Shown here piece by piece: positions 1 to 9,110 of a DNA stretch of 64,000 nucleotides. Source of the stretch: an uncultured Bartonella sp. Lineage in GTDB: Bacteria; Pseudomonadota; Alphaproteobacteria; Rhizobiales; Rhizobiaceae. A program made the translations under genes and the position numbers. The notes under the pieces are model-generated. The model worked only from the letters and a program-made list of their open reading frames with translations, ran no database searches and was not told the DNA's origin. The stretch spans positions 19,001 to 83,000 of the forward strand of contig CALYQL010000012.1 of the NCBI GenBank assembly GCA_945285915.1, given 5' to 3'. Every line of letters starts with the position of its first letter. Position 1 is the first letter of the stretch.

Positions 1-100
1 CCATGTACTGACTATCTTCTTTATATGGTAATAAAATGCAAGGGCTAATAACCTTTTTTTGGGCGGGGGTGGATTATAAGAAAAGATCGTGAGACGATAT

Positions 101-415
101 TTAGCCTTCGTCACTCAGTGATCGCAAAAGAGTCAAAATTGCTCGGCGGTCATCAGGAGATGTCTTGGAAAAAAGTTCGATGAATTCTTCTTCTTCAGTT
201 GTTAAGTCATATCCATATATTATTTGGGCTAAACTTATGTCTAGCTCTCGACATATTCTTGCTAGAGATTCAATAGTGGGGTCTTTCCCTTGGTATAAAA
301 TTGATCTTAAATAGCTGTGCGACATACCAGCATCTAAAGAAATAGAGCGCATTGATCTACCTGCATTGTCAATGCTTGTTATTAACCTTTGCCGCCACCC
401 GCTTGTGATCATCAA
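101..415 (-). CDS. XRE-family helix-turn-helix regulator (putative element repressor)
   Basis: HTH pattern 'SMRSISLDAGMSHSYLRSILYQGKDPTIESLARICRELDISLAQI' typical of Cro/CI-like proteins; divergent from the element operon. Confidence 0.75.
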   Translation of the reverse strand: MMITSGWRQRLITSIDNAGRSMRSISLDAGMSHSYLRSILYQGKDPTIESLARICRELDISLAQIIYGYDLTTEEEEFIELFSKTSPDDRRAILTLLRSLSDEG

Positions 416-855
416 TATACCTGCCGTCTATTAGAGAAGTGTATGCCTATCACAATGAATAACCTATTCGATTATAATATTAGTTACTTAGGCATAGCCT
501 ATAATAAGCGTTAGACATTATTGTTTCCATTAAACTAGGTGTTGTAAAAAGAAAAGTAAATAATGTATATTTGTAGTCACACATACTGATTATCCCGTTA
601 ATATAAACATTGGTAAACAGTTATTTGAATAACTCATTAATGGCGTTTTTACATAAAAAGACACGGTCGTATGATCTTGGTCGGCTAGAAGGCGTTACTT
701 TTCCCAAGAGTTATCGGTATTAGGTGACCATCAATTGCATTATGTCAGATGGATTATTTTGATTCCGTCAATTACAAACCAAATCTAATTGAATGGCCAG
801 ATCGTAATCACTTCAACGCATATACGAATTAATTTATTTAAACCTTAAAAAAACG

Positions 856-902
856 TACAAAACGCACTTGACGTAAAAGCGTACAAAGTGTACGGTTTTG
901 TA
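856..902. promoter_or_regulatory. Imperfect dyad in the intergenic region upstream of the element operon
   Basis: TACAAAAC-g-CACTT (856-869) versus AAGTG-tacg-GTTTTGTA (886-902). Confidence 0.4.
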
Positions 903-1012
903 TAGATGATAACATTCATCGAACATATAAAGAATTATTCAAATAGGCTTTAACATACACACATTGCACACAACAGTGTGCTGTTTTGCGTGTTGTGTAG
1001 GGGAATAAGTTA

Positions 1013-2029
1013 ATGACAGAGACTGCAAAAGCCTTCAGAGGCAATGATGCTGATTACCCGAACGAGACCGAACCACCGCAAGAAGATGCGATTATCGGTT
1101 ATAAACTTCTTGGTTATGACTTTGCAGATGATGGCGTCCGTTTTGAGGTTGGGAAAACCTATGACAAATCGGAAAGCCTTTGCCTGGATTATCGGGTTGA
1201 TGGGTTTCGTTTTACGCCGATAACAGCCTTTGATTTACTGAATAGATGCGCCAAATCACTAAGTCTAGAAAGTTGGTGCTTAAACGGTAAAATTAACAAA
1301 AATACAATTCGTTTTGCCTTGGTATCTTGTGATGCTGCTGATCTTATAGGTGCACCAACTGATATAGCGCATACGTCAAAAATTAAGATCGTGACGGAAT
1401 TTTCCTTTGAGGAACTTGTTAGAATTGGGATTGAACATTCGTTTTATAAAACGTCTCACGATATCATAGATAACACAATCAGAAGTGAACTGGTATCCAG
1501 TGAAAACGACATTCGTCTTTCATCAAGTCGATACGAAACGATTTTCTTGACGTGTGGTGATAGAGCAAAACTAACATCGAATGACGGCATTGCTAATTTT
1601 TTTGCAACGGGTGCAGATACTGAAATAACTGCATATGACAAAAAAGCAAAAATAATAACAAGTGGTCCGCGTCCAAGACTTACGACTTATGGTGATTTCT
1701 CTCTTATCGCTGCAGGTGGTGACAATGCAGATATAACCGTAAAGGGTAACTATACGGCCATTAATGCTAGCAGTGATAAAGCAAAAATTACAGCCGTTGG
1801 TGAACGCTGCAGTTGCACTGCAAGCGGTAAGAATAGTTTCATAGAAATTCCGGGCGGCTTTGGAATATTTAAAGGCATTGCCGGAACGGTGGTGCAGATT
1901 GCAGATTACAACGCTGCACACGAGCGACAAGATGATCTATTCGCCCGTATTGGCGAAAACAACGTAAAACCTGACACACTCTACACAACACAGAACGGTA
2001 GATTCATTGAGGTGGGAGGCTTAAGATGA
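1013..2029 (+). CDS. DUF7666-like protein with C-terminal short beta-solenoid-like repeats
   Basis: N-terminal 'GYKLLGYDF..DGVRFEVGKTYD' and 'AADLIGAPTDIAHTSKIKIVTEFSFEELV', followed by ~9-10 aa repeats (AKLTSNDGIANFFATGADTEITAYDKKAKIITSG...DNADITVKGNYTAINASSDKAKITAVGE). Confidence 0.55.
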   Translation: MTETAKAFRGNDADYPNETEPPQEDAIIGYKLLGYDFADDGVRFEVGKTYDKSESLCLDYRVDGFRFTPITAFDLLNRCAKSLSLESWCLNGKINKNTIRFALVSCDAADLIGAPTDIAHTSKIKIVTEFSFEELVRIGIEHSFYKTSHDIIDNTIRSELVSSENDIRLSSSRYETIFLTCGDRAKLTSNDGIANFFATGADTEITAYDKKAKIITSGPRPRLTTYGDFSLIAAGGDNADITVKGNYTAINASSDKAKITAVGERCSCTASGKNSFIEIPGGFGIFKGIAGTVVQIADYNAAHERQDDLFARIGENNVKPDTLYTTQNGRFIEVGGLR

Positions 2030-2964
2030 GTGAGCCAGTAAATAACGCGAAGCCCGATAAAATAGAGTGTGGGTGGAATTATTATGACGGGGAGTATTGG
2101 CATGGACCATTTGAAACTCGTGAAATTGCTTTGATGGAAGGGCGTAAATATTTTTATGAAGATGGTGACGAACCGATAGCAGCAATCGATTTGATGGAAG
2201 GTTACAGACCCTCACTACGAGCATCAGATTTTGTTGGTAAAAAAGACATAAATGAATTGCTTGGTTCTATAAATGAAGCTGCTAGCGATGAACATGGTTG
2301 TGAAGACGGTATTTCGTTTGACTGTACTAATGAGCAGAAAGAAGAGCTATTGGGCTTAGTAAAAAAGACGGTCGATGAATGGCAGTCGAAAAATTCTATC
2401 GCCGCATATTCTCGTATTATTAAAGCCATAACCGAAGAGACTGTTCCACCATCTCACGCTATTGAAAAAGAAATAGGTGATGCCCTTAGGTGGTATTATC
2501 TTGACGAAACAACGGGGCTTTATCGTGGCTCGTATAAAAACCACGAAACAGCGTTAGAGAAAGCACGTGAGTATTACCAAGATAAATCAAAACCTATCCA
2601 TTTAGTGGAATGCTATTCCCCTTCTACACAAATATCGAATTGCCTATGTGAGCATAACATAGATGATTTGATTGAGGCTGCCGAAGAAGAAGCCACCAAT
2701 GTTTATAGTAGTGACATTGGCGATTTTGGTGGTGGTGAGGAAATTTCATTTGGTTGTTCAGAAGAGCAAAAAGCTGATCTGTTGGCTTTTGTAAGACAAG
2801 CGTTTGATGAATGGCAAGTGAGGAACGCTATTGCGGTTAAGGCTAATAATCTTAAAACCAAACGTGGAGAGACTGTTTTCCCAGACGGTACCGTTGTTGA
2901 AAATGAGGTATGCAATACAATTGCAGGCAGTCTCGCTGTGGATGTGGAGGCTGAAAATGACTAA
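2026..2964 (+). CDS. Uncharacterised protein with two tandem copies of a ~125-aa domain
   Basis: Internal repeat: W(N/Y)YxD...YxGxxxxxExAL ... EQKxxLLxxVxxxxDEWQxxNxIA; starts within the stop of the previous ORF (ATGAG overlap). Confidence 0.7.
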   Translation: MSEPVNNAKPDKIECGWNYYDGEYWHGPFETREIALMEGRKYFYEDGDEPIAAIDLMEGYRPSLRASDFVGKKDINELLGSINEAASDEHGCEDGISFDCTNEQKEELLGLVKKTVDEWQSKNSIAAYSRIIKAITEETVPPSHAIEKEIGDALRWYYLDETTGLYRGSYKNHETALEKAREYYQDKSKPIHLVECYSPSTQISNCLCEHNIDDLIEAAEEEATNVYSSDIGDFGGGEEISFGCSEEQKADLLAFVRQAFDEWQVRNAIAVKANNLKTKRGETVFPDGTVVENEVCNTIAGSLAVDVEAEND

Positions 2965-3487
2965 GCCAACCAACAACGCTATAACAACAATTACTGATTT
3001 CGGGTGGTATTTCGCTGATGAGGAAGCAGGTGTTTATCGGGGTCCGTATGCAACTCGTGAAACAGCGTTAAAAGACGCGCTTGAGTGTCGTAAGGATAAG
3101 ACGAGACATATCCATTTATTACAAGGACATAGACCACCTATAAGAATATCGACTTGCATATGTGGGGGAAACATAGATGACCTGCTTTTTGACGCAAAAG
3201 GCATCGCTTCTTATATCCTTGGTGATTGCGTCGACAATTCGTTTGATTTTTCCAACGAGCAAAAAGCTGATCTATTATCTTTGGTAAGACGAGCGTTTGA
3301 TGAATGGCAAGTGAAAAATTCTATTGCCGTTAAGGCGAGTTATATTGAAGTCAAACGTGATGAGCTGGCGCTTCCAAACGGGACTATCGTTAAAAATGGG
3401 AATGGTTATCCAATTTACTTCGGTACGTTTGTTGAGGCTGGAGACGATCAAAATAAAAGCAAAGCCTTATCCGAGGGGGCTAAATAA
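2957..3487 (+). CDS. Uncharacterised protein with a third copy of the same domain; start corrected to the ATG at 2957
   Basis: MTKPTNNAITTITDFGWYFADEEAGVYRGPYATRETAL...NEQKADLLSLVRRAFDEWQVKNSIAVKA matches both halves of the upstream ORF; N-terminus matches MSEPVNNAKPDKIECGW. Confidence 0.7.
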   Translation: MTKPTNNAITTITDFGWYFADEEAGVYRGPYATRETALKDALECRKDKTRHIHLLQGHRPPIRISTCICGGNIDDLLFDAKGIASYILGDCVDNSFDFSNEQKADLLSLVRRAFDEWQVKNSIAVKASYIEVKRDELALPNGTIVKNGNGYPIYFGTFVEAGDDQNKSKALSEGAK

Positions 3488-3930
3488 TGTTTGGTTCTAT
3501 TAATATGGTTATTTTGGTCGGATATCTCGGTAACAAACCAGACATAAGCCGGACGCAATATGGCGAAAAGTGGGCTACTTTTCGTTTAGCTACTTCTGAA
3601 AGCTGGCTTGACAAAAATTCCGGTGAACGTCGTGAGCGCACAGAATGGCATTCAATCGTCATTTACAATGAAGCATTGGTCAACATTGTCGAGCAATATT
3701 TGGATAAAGGTTCAAAGATCTACATAGAGGGTAAGCTGCAAACCCGCAAATGGCAAGATGGCAACGGCAATGACCGATACAAGACAGAAATCGTCTTACA
3801 GAAATATCGCGGCACATTAAGGCTGATTAATGACAAGGGAAATAATACAGCCGATAATGCCGACGGTTCACCTTCCAATGCGAGTGCGTCCAGGAGCTAT
3901 GCCGAACAAAAAGGCAAGGGCTGGAGATAA
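3487..3930 (+). CDS. ssb: Single-stranded DNA-binding protein (element/phage type), frame-0 product lacks the acidic tip
   Basis: OB-fold signature NMVILVGYLGNKPDI...ATFRLATSESW...RTEWHSIVIYNE...GSKIYIEGKLQTRKWQD. Confidence 0.88.
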   Translation: MFGSINMVILVGYLGNKPDISRTQYGEKWATFRLATSESWLDKNSGERRERTEWHSIVIYNEALVNIVEQYLDKGSKIYIEGKLQTRKWQDGNGNDRYKTEIVLQKYRGTLRLINDKGNNTADNADGSPSNASASRSYAEQKGKGWR

Positions 3931-3994
3931 CATCCCATTCGAATAAACGCGGTTCACAGCTGAATAACCGCTATTTACAACAGGTTTTGAAAAC

Positions 3995-4657
3995 ATGAAC
4001 TCTTCAAATTTAACAACTAACGTTAAACCCGATTTTACATCGAAAGCCTTGTCACCAACTATGTGCGTTACTCCATGGGGAATATATGACGTGGCTAACC
4101 CCCAAGAAAAAGATATTAAATGGGATATGATCGCGCAATCACTGTCTCGACAAACACGGTTTAACGGCTTGAATGGCGATATCGGGGGATATTCAATAGC
4201 CCAGCATTGTGTATTGGGAGCAGACGCTTTGATGGAAGAGCAGGGCGACACCTATCTAGCAGCGCATTTTCTTTTACATGATGCTCATGAAACTTTCATA
4301 GGTGACATTACTAGGCCAGTGGAGAATTACTTCGGGCCTGTTTTCTCCGAACAAGTGACCATTATAAAAACGAAATGGGACGAGAAAATCTATTCGGTTG
4401 CATCATTGGTTCCACCGTCGGAATTTAATCGCAAAGACCTTGTTACAGAGATGGATAATCGCATGCTAGCTTATGAGTTCCACTGCTTTTTTCCAAATCT
4501 GGTAAAACAAATTCCCGAGATGACCAATATGGTACCACCAAAAATAAAAGGCGTGTTTAAACCATGGGGACCAGCAACATCTGAAATTGAATTTCTGGAC
4601 CGCTTAGAAAAGTATCTCGGCATCAATGTCAAATTCCAATCGGGAAATTCTCACTAA
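3995..4657 (+). CDS. HD-domain phosphohydrolase (YfbR/5'-nucleotidase-like)
   Basis: SIAQHCVLGADAL...HFLLHDAHETFIGDITRPV: H...HD...E..IGD motif arrangement. Confidence 0.7.
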   Translation: MNSSNLTTNVKPDFTSKALSPTMCVTPWGIYDVANPQEKDIKWDMIAQSLSRQTRFNGLNGDIGGYSIAQHCVLGADALMEEQGDTYLAAHFLLHDAHETFIGDITRPVENYFGPVFSEQVTIIKTKWDEKIYSVASLVPPSEFNRKDLVTEMDNRMLAYEFHCFFPNLVKQIPEMTNMVPPKIKGVFKPWGPATSEIEFLDRLEKYLGINVKFQSGNSH

Positions 4658-4802
4658 CGCAAATAAAGTCGCGTTACACCACCCAGCATATGACTGAAAT
4701 TTTCTGACATATAATTCCAGCTCTTGAGTGCTAAACACAGTTAAAGTTGCATTGTACGTTTGTCACTCAAGGGAGTTTTTCTTAAAAAAAGGAATAAAAC
4801 AA

Positions 4803-5051
4803 ATGCCCCTTTATGTTTTTAAGATCCCCAATTCATCGATCGGAAGTCGCATTTTATCAAAAAAGGAAGCGGCAGTATATTGTCGTATTCCGGTGAATAA
4901 GTTTTCGTCAATTTGTCCAGTGACACCAATAGATATGGGGAATGGCGGTATCTCTTACGATTTACGAGATCTAGATATCTGGATCGATAGTTTGAAAACA
5001 AATACGATGGCACTAAAAGATGACGAAATAATAAAGCGTTTGGGTAGCTAA
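4803..5051 (+). CDS. AlpA/excisionase-like small DNA-binding protein
   Basis: 82 aa, 'SKKEAAVYCRIPVNKFSSICPVTPIDMGNGGISYDLRDLDIWIDSL'; RBS aaaaggaataaaacaaATG; immediately upstream of the integrase. Confidence 0.55.
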   Translation: MPLYVFKIPNSSIGSRILSKKEAAVYCRIPVNKFSSICPVTPIDMGNGGISYDLRDLDIWIDSLKTNTMALKDDEIIKRLGS

Positions 5052-5054
5052 TCC

Positions 5055-6122
5055 ATGAAGAGGGTTGGGCTTAAATATCTAAAGATATATCGCGATCGGT
5101 ACGGCATGGAAAGGTGCTATCACCGGAAAGCCGGCTTGGCTATCGACTTAAAAAAGTTTCCTTTAGGGTCACCAGAGTTTTTATCTGAATATTTCAGAAT
5201 AAACAATACACTTAACCAGGCAATGGATACCCGAGCTGGTACTCTTGGACGTCTGATAAAAGAATATAAACAACATCCCGCTTTTACAGACTTAGCCGAT
5301 AAAACAAAGTCTGATTATGAAAGATATTTCAATTATTTGTCGCCAATATTTGACACCCCGATTCAACAATTTACTACGCCATTAGTCGTAAAAATAAGAG
5401 ATAAATTAGCTGAAAAACATGGGCGGCGATCGGGTAATTATGTAAAAACCGTTCTAAGTATTGTTTTTTCTTGGGCTAAAGAGCGCGGGTATTGCGAGAC
5501 AAACCCTGCAGCCGAAATAAAAGCCTTAAAAGCAGCTAAGGACGCACCACAAGCCAATAGGCCATGGACCGACTCAGAAAGAGAAGCAGTTTTAGAGGTA
5601 CTACCGCGACATATGCGGCTACCTATCATTTTAATGATGTTTTGTGGCTTAGATCCACAAGACGCATTATTCCTGCCTAAAACAGCAATAGCCGATGGGA
5701 AAATAGACGTCAGACGCGGTAAGACTGGTGTTGCTGTATGGATGCCCCTTCCTGAACCTGTCAGAGAAGAAATTGAAAAGCAATCGGCGAATAAAAGTGA
5801 TTCTATTACTGTTTGTCTAAACAGTCATGGCAAGCCATGGACCGTTTCGGGATTTAGGGCGTCATGGCGGCCGATCCGCATCAAACTTGAGGACGAAAAC
5901 AAAATTGGACTTGGTTTGACGTTAAAAGGTTTACGACACACTGTTGCGACCATTCTTGCGGAAATGGGAATGGACGAAAGAACCATTGCGGATGTTTTGG
6001 GGCAGAAGACAATTGAGATGGCAAGGCACTATTCAAGACGTGCTGATAAAAGCCGAAAAATGGAAAGCGTTGTCAAAAATTTTAATGACGAAGTGAACAG
6101 ACGAAAAACAAAAAATGTCTAA
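5055..6122 (+). CDS. int: Tyrosine-type site-specific recombinase (integrase) with atypical catalytic boxes
   Basis: C-terminal 'GLTLKGLRHTVATILAEMGMDERTIADVLGQKTIEMARHYSRRADKSRKM'; lies next to tRNA-Thr. Confidence 0.85.
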   Translation: MKRVGLKYLKIYRDRYGMERCYHRKAGLAIDLKKFPLGSPEFLSEYFRINNTLNQAMDTRAGTLGRLIKEYKQHPAFTDLADKTKSDYERYFNYLSPIFDTPIQQFTTPLVVKIRDKLAEKHGRRSGNYVKTVLSIVFSWAKERGYCETNPAAEIKALKAAKDAPQANRPWTDSEREAVLEVLPRHMRLPIILMMFCGLDPQDALFLPKTAIADGKIDVRRGKTGVAVWMPLPEPVREEIEKQSANKSDSITVCLNSHGKPWTVSGFRASWRPIRIKLEDENKIGLGLTLKGLRHTVATILAEMGMDERTIADVLGQKTIEMARHYSRRADKSRKMESVVKNFNDEVNRRKTKNV

Positions 6123-6201
6123 CTCAATTAAAAAAGTGTCTAACTTTTCTTTTTGTGCTGAAGGTACGATTGAAAATATGCAACAAAAACAAAGGTTTAA
6201 G

Positions 6202-6277
<76 letters not shown>

Positions 6278-6370
6278 ACGACAGCGCTGCAAATACCATA
6301 AACTGAGCAAAAGGCAAATAGAAAATTTAAAAAAAATGATATTTTTCCACAAAACCTAACATCACAATGT

Positions 6371-6395
6371 AAAATTTTCAGAAAGTGAAAATTTT
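6371..6395 (-). terminator. AT-rich hairpin at the 3' end of aat
   Basis: AAAATTTTCA-gaaag-TGAAAATTTT, 10-bp perfect stem overlapping the aat stop codon. Confidence 0.3.
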
Positions 6396-6993
6396 ATAAA
6401 AATGACGCAACCTTTTTCAGTGCTTCAGACAATAGTTTTTCGTATTCTTTGCGCGGAATTTCAATGGCACCGAAGTGTTCAAGATGCGGAGTTGTGAATT
6501 GTGTGTCTAATAATATGAAGCCTTGTTTTTGCAGTTGTTCAACAAGAGATACCAGACAGATCTTGGACGCATCTGTCATGCGGGAAAACATACTTTCGCC
6601 AAAGAAAGCCTGTCCTAGCGCAATCCCATATAAGCCTCCTACAAGCTGCTCATCTTGCCAAGCTTCCACGGTATGACAAAATCCAAGATTAAATAATTCT
6701 TCATAAGAGGTTCGGATAGTGTTATTTATCCAAGTGGTTTCGCGTCCTGTTTTTGCCTCGGCACATCCAGATATAACGCCGTTGAAATCGCTATCAAAAC
6801 GAATCCTATAAGGCTTCTTTTTTATATGTTTCTTTAAACTTCTTGGAATGTGAAAGTGGTCTAATGGAATTACGCCACGCTTTTCCGGACGTACCCAGTA
6901 AACATCAGGGTCTTCTGCATCATCCGACATTGGAAAAATACCCTGCGCATATGCTTCTAGAATAAGCGCAGGGTCTAGTATTTCATCACTCAA
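6394..6993 (-). CDS. aat: Leucyl/phenylalanyl-tRNA--protein transferase
   Basis: [67 protein letters not shown]. Confidence 0.95.
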   Translation of the reverse strand: MSDEILDPALILEAYAQGIFPMSDDAEDPDVYWVRPEKRGVIPLDHFHIPRSLKKHIKKKPYRIRFDSDFNGVISGCAEAKTGRETTWINNTIRTSYEELFNLGFCHTVEAWQDEQLVGGLYGIALGQAFFGESMFSRMTDASKICLVSLVEQLQKQGFILLDTQFTTPHLEHFGAIEIPRKEYEKLLSEALKKVASFL

Positions 6994-7006
6994 TGTGATT
7001 GGATCT

Positions 7007-8362
7007 TTAATTATCAGTCAACGTTTTGTTGGCTAGATATTTTTCTAGCCAATGAATGTCATAATTTCCTTTGGCTATATCGTCATTGCCAATCAGATCA
7101 CGGAACAGTGGCAATGTCGTTTTGATTCCATCAACGACAAATTCATCGAGTGCACGTCTCAAACGCATCATACATTCTAATCGAGTGCGACCATGCACGA
7201 TCAATTTACCGATAAGGCTGTCGTAATAAGGAGGAATACGATAGCCCGAATATACTCCGGAATCTACTCGCACGCCTAATCCACCAGGTGTATGAAAATG
7301 TGTAATTAACCCAGGAGAAGGGGTAAAGTTAACTGGGTCTTCGGCATTGATACGACATTCAATTGCGTGACCGGAAAAATGGATATCACTTTGTTTTGCC
7401 GATAAACCTTCACCTGCAGCAACTTGGATTTGCTCATGAACAAGATCGATACCTGTTACAGCTTCAGTTACCGGATGTTCAACCTGAAGGCGCGTATTCA
7501 TTTCTATGAAATAGAATTCACCATTTTCATATAGAAATTCGATTGTTCCTGCACCACGATACCCAAGTTCGGCGCATGCATTTGCAACAATCATACCGAT
7601 CTTCTGACGAGCTTTATCATCAAGTACAGGAGAATTTGCTTCTTCCCAAACTTTTTGATTACGACGCTGTAAGGAACAATCACGTTCGCCAAGGTGGATA
7701 GCGTTACCTGCACCATCACCCATAACCTGTACTTCTATGTGACGCGGATTTTCCAAATATTTTTCGATATAAACAGCATCATCACCAAATGCAGCACCAG
7801 CTTCTGAACGGGCAGTATTCAGAGCAACGGAAAGCTCTTCTGGTGTGCGTGCTACTTTCATACCACGTCCACCGCCGCCAGCTGATGCTTTGATGATTAC
7901 TGGATAGCCAATTTCACTAGCGATACGGGCAGCTTCACTGTCTTCTGTTACAGCACCGTCAGAACCTGGTACAACAGGAATACCCAAACGCTTTGCCGTC
8001 TTTTTGGCTTCGATTTTATCGCCCATGATGCGAATATGCGCTGAAGTAGGGCCAATAAAGGTTATCGAATGTGCTTCAAGAATTTCAGCAAATTTGGCAT
8101 TTTCCGAAAGAAAACCATAGCCTGGATGTATGGCATCGGCACCAGTAATTTCACAAGCAGCCACGATTTGCTGAATATTCAAATAGGAGTCCCGCGAAGG
8201 GGCAGGGCCAATGCAAACACTTTCATCGGCAAGACGAACATGCATTGCATCCGCGTCAGCAGTTGAGTGTACAGCGACAGTCTTAATACCAAGTTCCTTA
8301 CAAGCTCGTAAAACACGAAGGGCTATTTCACCTCGGTTGGCTATCAAGATTTTTTGAAACAT
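7007..8362 (-). CDS. accC: Acetyl-CoA carboxylase biotin carboxylase subunit
   Basis: [29 protein letters not shown]-grasp motifs. Confidence 0.97.
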   Translation of the reverse strand: MFQKILIANRGEIALRVLRACKELGIKTVAVHSTADADAMHVRLADESVCIGPAPSRDSYLNIQQIVAACEITGADAIHPGYGFLSENAKFAEILEAHSITFIGPTSAHIRIMGDKIEAKKTAKRLGIPVVPGSDGAVTEDSEAARIASEIGYPVIIKASAGGGGRGMKVARTPEELSVALNTARSEAGAAFGDDAVYIEKYLENPRHIEVQVMGDGAGNAIHLGERDCSLQRRNQKVWEEANSPVLDDKARQKIGMIVANACAELGYRGAGTIEFLYENGEFYFIEMNTRLQVEHPVTEAVTGIDLVHEQIQVAAGEGLSAKQSDIHFSGHAIECRINAEDPVNFTPSPGLITHFHTPGGLGVRVDSGVYSGYRIPPYYDSLIGKLIVHGRTRLECMMRLRRALDEFVVDGIKTTLPLFRDLIGNDDIAKGNYDIHWLEKYLANKTLTDN

Positions 8363-8376
8363 TTCAATGACCTGTC

Positions 8377-8856
8377 TTATTCAACGACAACGAGCGGCTC
8401 ACCAAATTCTACTGGTTGTGCATCTTCGACCAAAATCGCTTTAACAGTTCCAGCACGTGGTGAAGATATTTGATTCATCGTTTTCATTGCTTCGATGATG
8501 ATCAATGTTTGTCCTTCAGATACGGTTTGACCAACCTCAACAAATGGACGAGCGCCCGGAGCAGGGGCTAGATAAGCTGTTCCTACCATCGGTGATGTCA
8601 CGGCATTTTTGGAAACGTCCTCTTTTGCTGCAGGTTCTACCACAACTGGTGCGGCAGCTTGTGCAACAGGAGCAGGTGAATAAACATTCTGAACGGGTGC
8701 CCCACCAATAAGCTGACGTGAAACACGGATACGCAGGTCGCCTTGCTCAACCTCGATATCGGAAAGATTGGTATCATTCAGAATTTCGGCTAGATCACGG
8801 ATAAGATCTTTATTAACGCCTGTGTTTTTGACGGTACCAGTAGGTTTTGTAGCCAT
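8377..8856 (-). CDS. accB: Acetyl-CoA carboxylase biotin carboxyl carrier protein
   Basis: [11 protein letters not shown] biotinylation motif. Confidence 0.96.
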   Translation of the reverse strand: MATKPTGTVKNTGVNKDLIRDLAEILNDTNLSDIEVEQGDLRIRVSRQLIGGAPVQNVYSPAPVAQAAAPVVVEPAAKEDVSKNAVTSPMVGTAYLAPAPGARPFVEVGQTVSEGQTLIIIEAMKTMNQISSPRAGTVKAILVEDAQPVEFGEPLVVVE

Positions 8857-9110
8857 CTCTTTTCAACTCCTCGATCGTCACGACCGCTATTTATTACCAA
8901 GACCATAAGCCGGCATAGTAATGACTGGCCTAGTGTCTACCGTTTAAGTCATTCTCGACTTATTTTATCATGATAAAAGCTGGTATCATCTTTCTATACA
9001 GCCTATTATTATCATGCCGCTTATAAGCATGTTAACGCAAAAGAGGAAGTGTAAAAACCTTCGCAAGCTTTTAGTGTCAACAAACGCCTAATATTCTACA
9101 GGGAAAAAAT

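Noticed and set aside
511-518. Inverted copy of the TGTCTAAC motif (GTTAGACA) as an additional integrase arm site
   Set aside because: Only 8 nt in AT-rich DNA, and the same motif also occurs near 52669 upstream of map, so chance is likely.
868-906. TTGACG ... TATAGA as a sigma-70 promoter for the element operon
   Set aside because: The spacer is 27 bp, too long for a standard promoter.
1-1000. Search for a left attachment site (second copy of the tRNA-Thr 3' end)
   Set aside because: No stretch resembling TGGTGCCCCCAGAGAGACTCGAAC was seen by eye, so the left end of the element is probably outside the window.
1571-1930. Antisense Cys-rich ORF (119 aa) opposite the DUF7666-like gene
   Set aside because: Composition looks like a mirror of the repeat region on the sense strand, and there is no ribosome-binding site or family resemblance.
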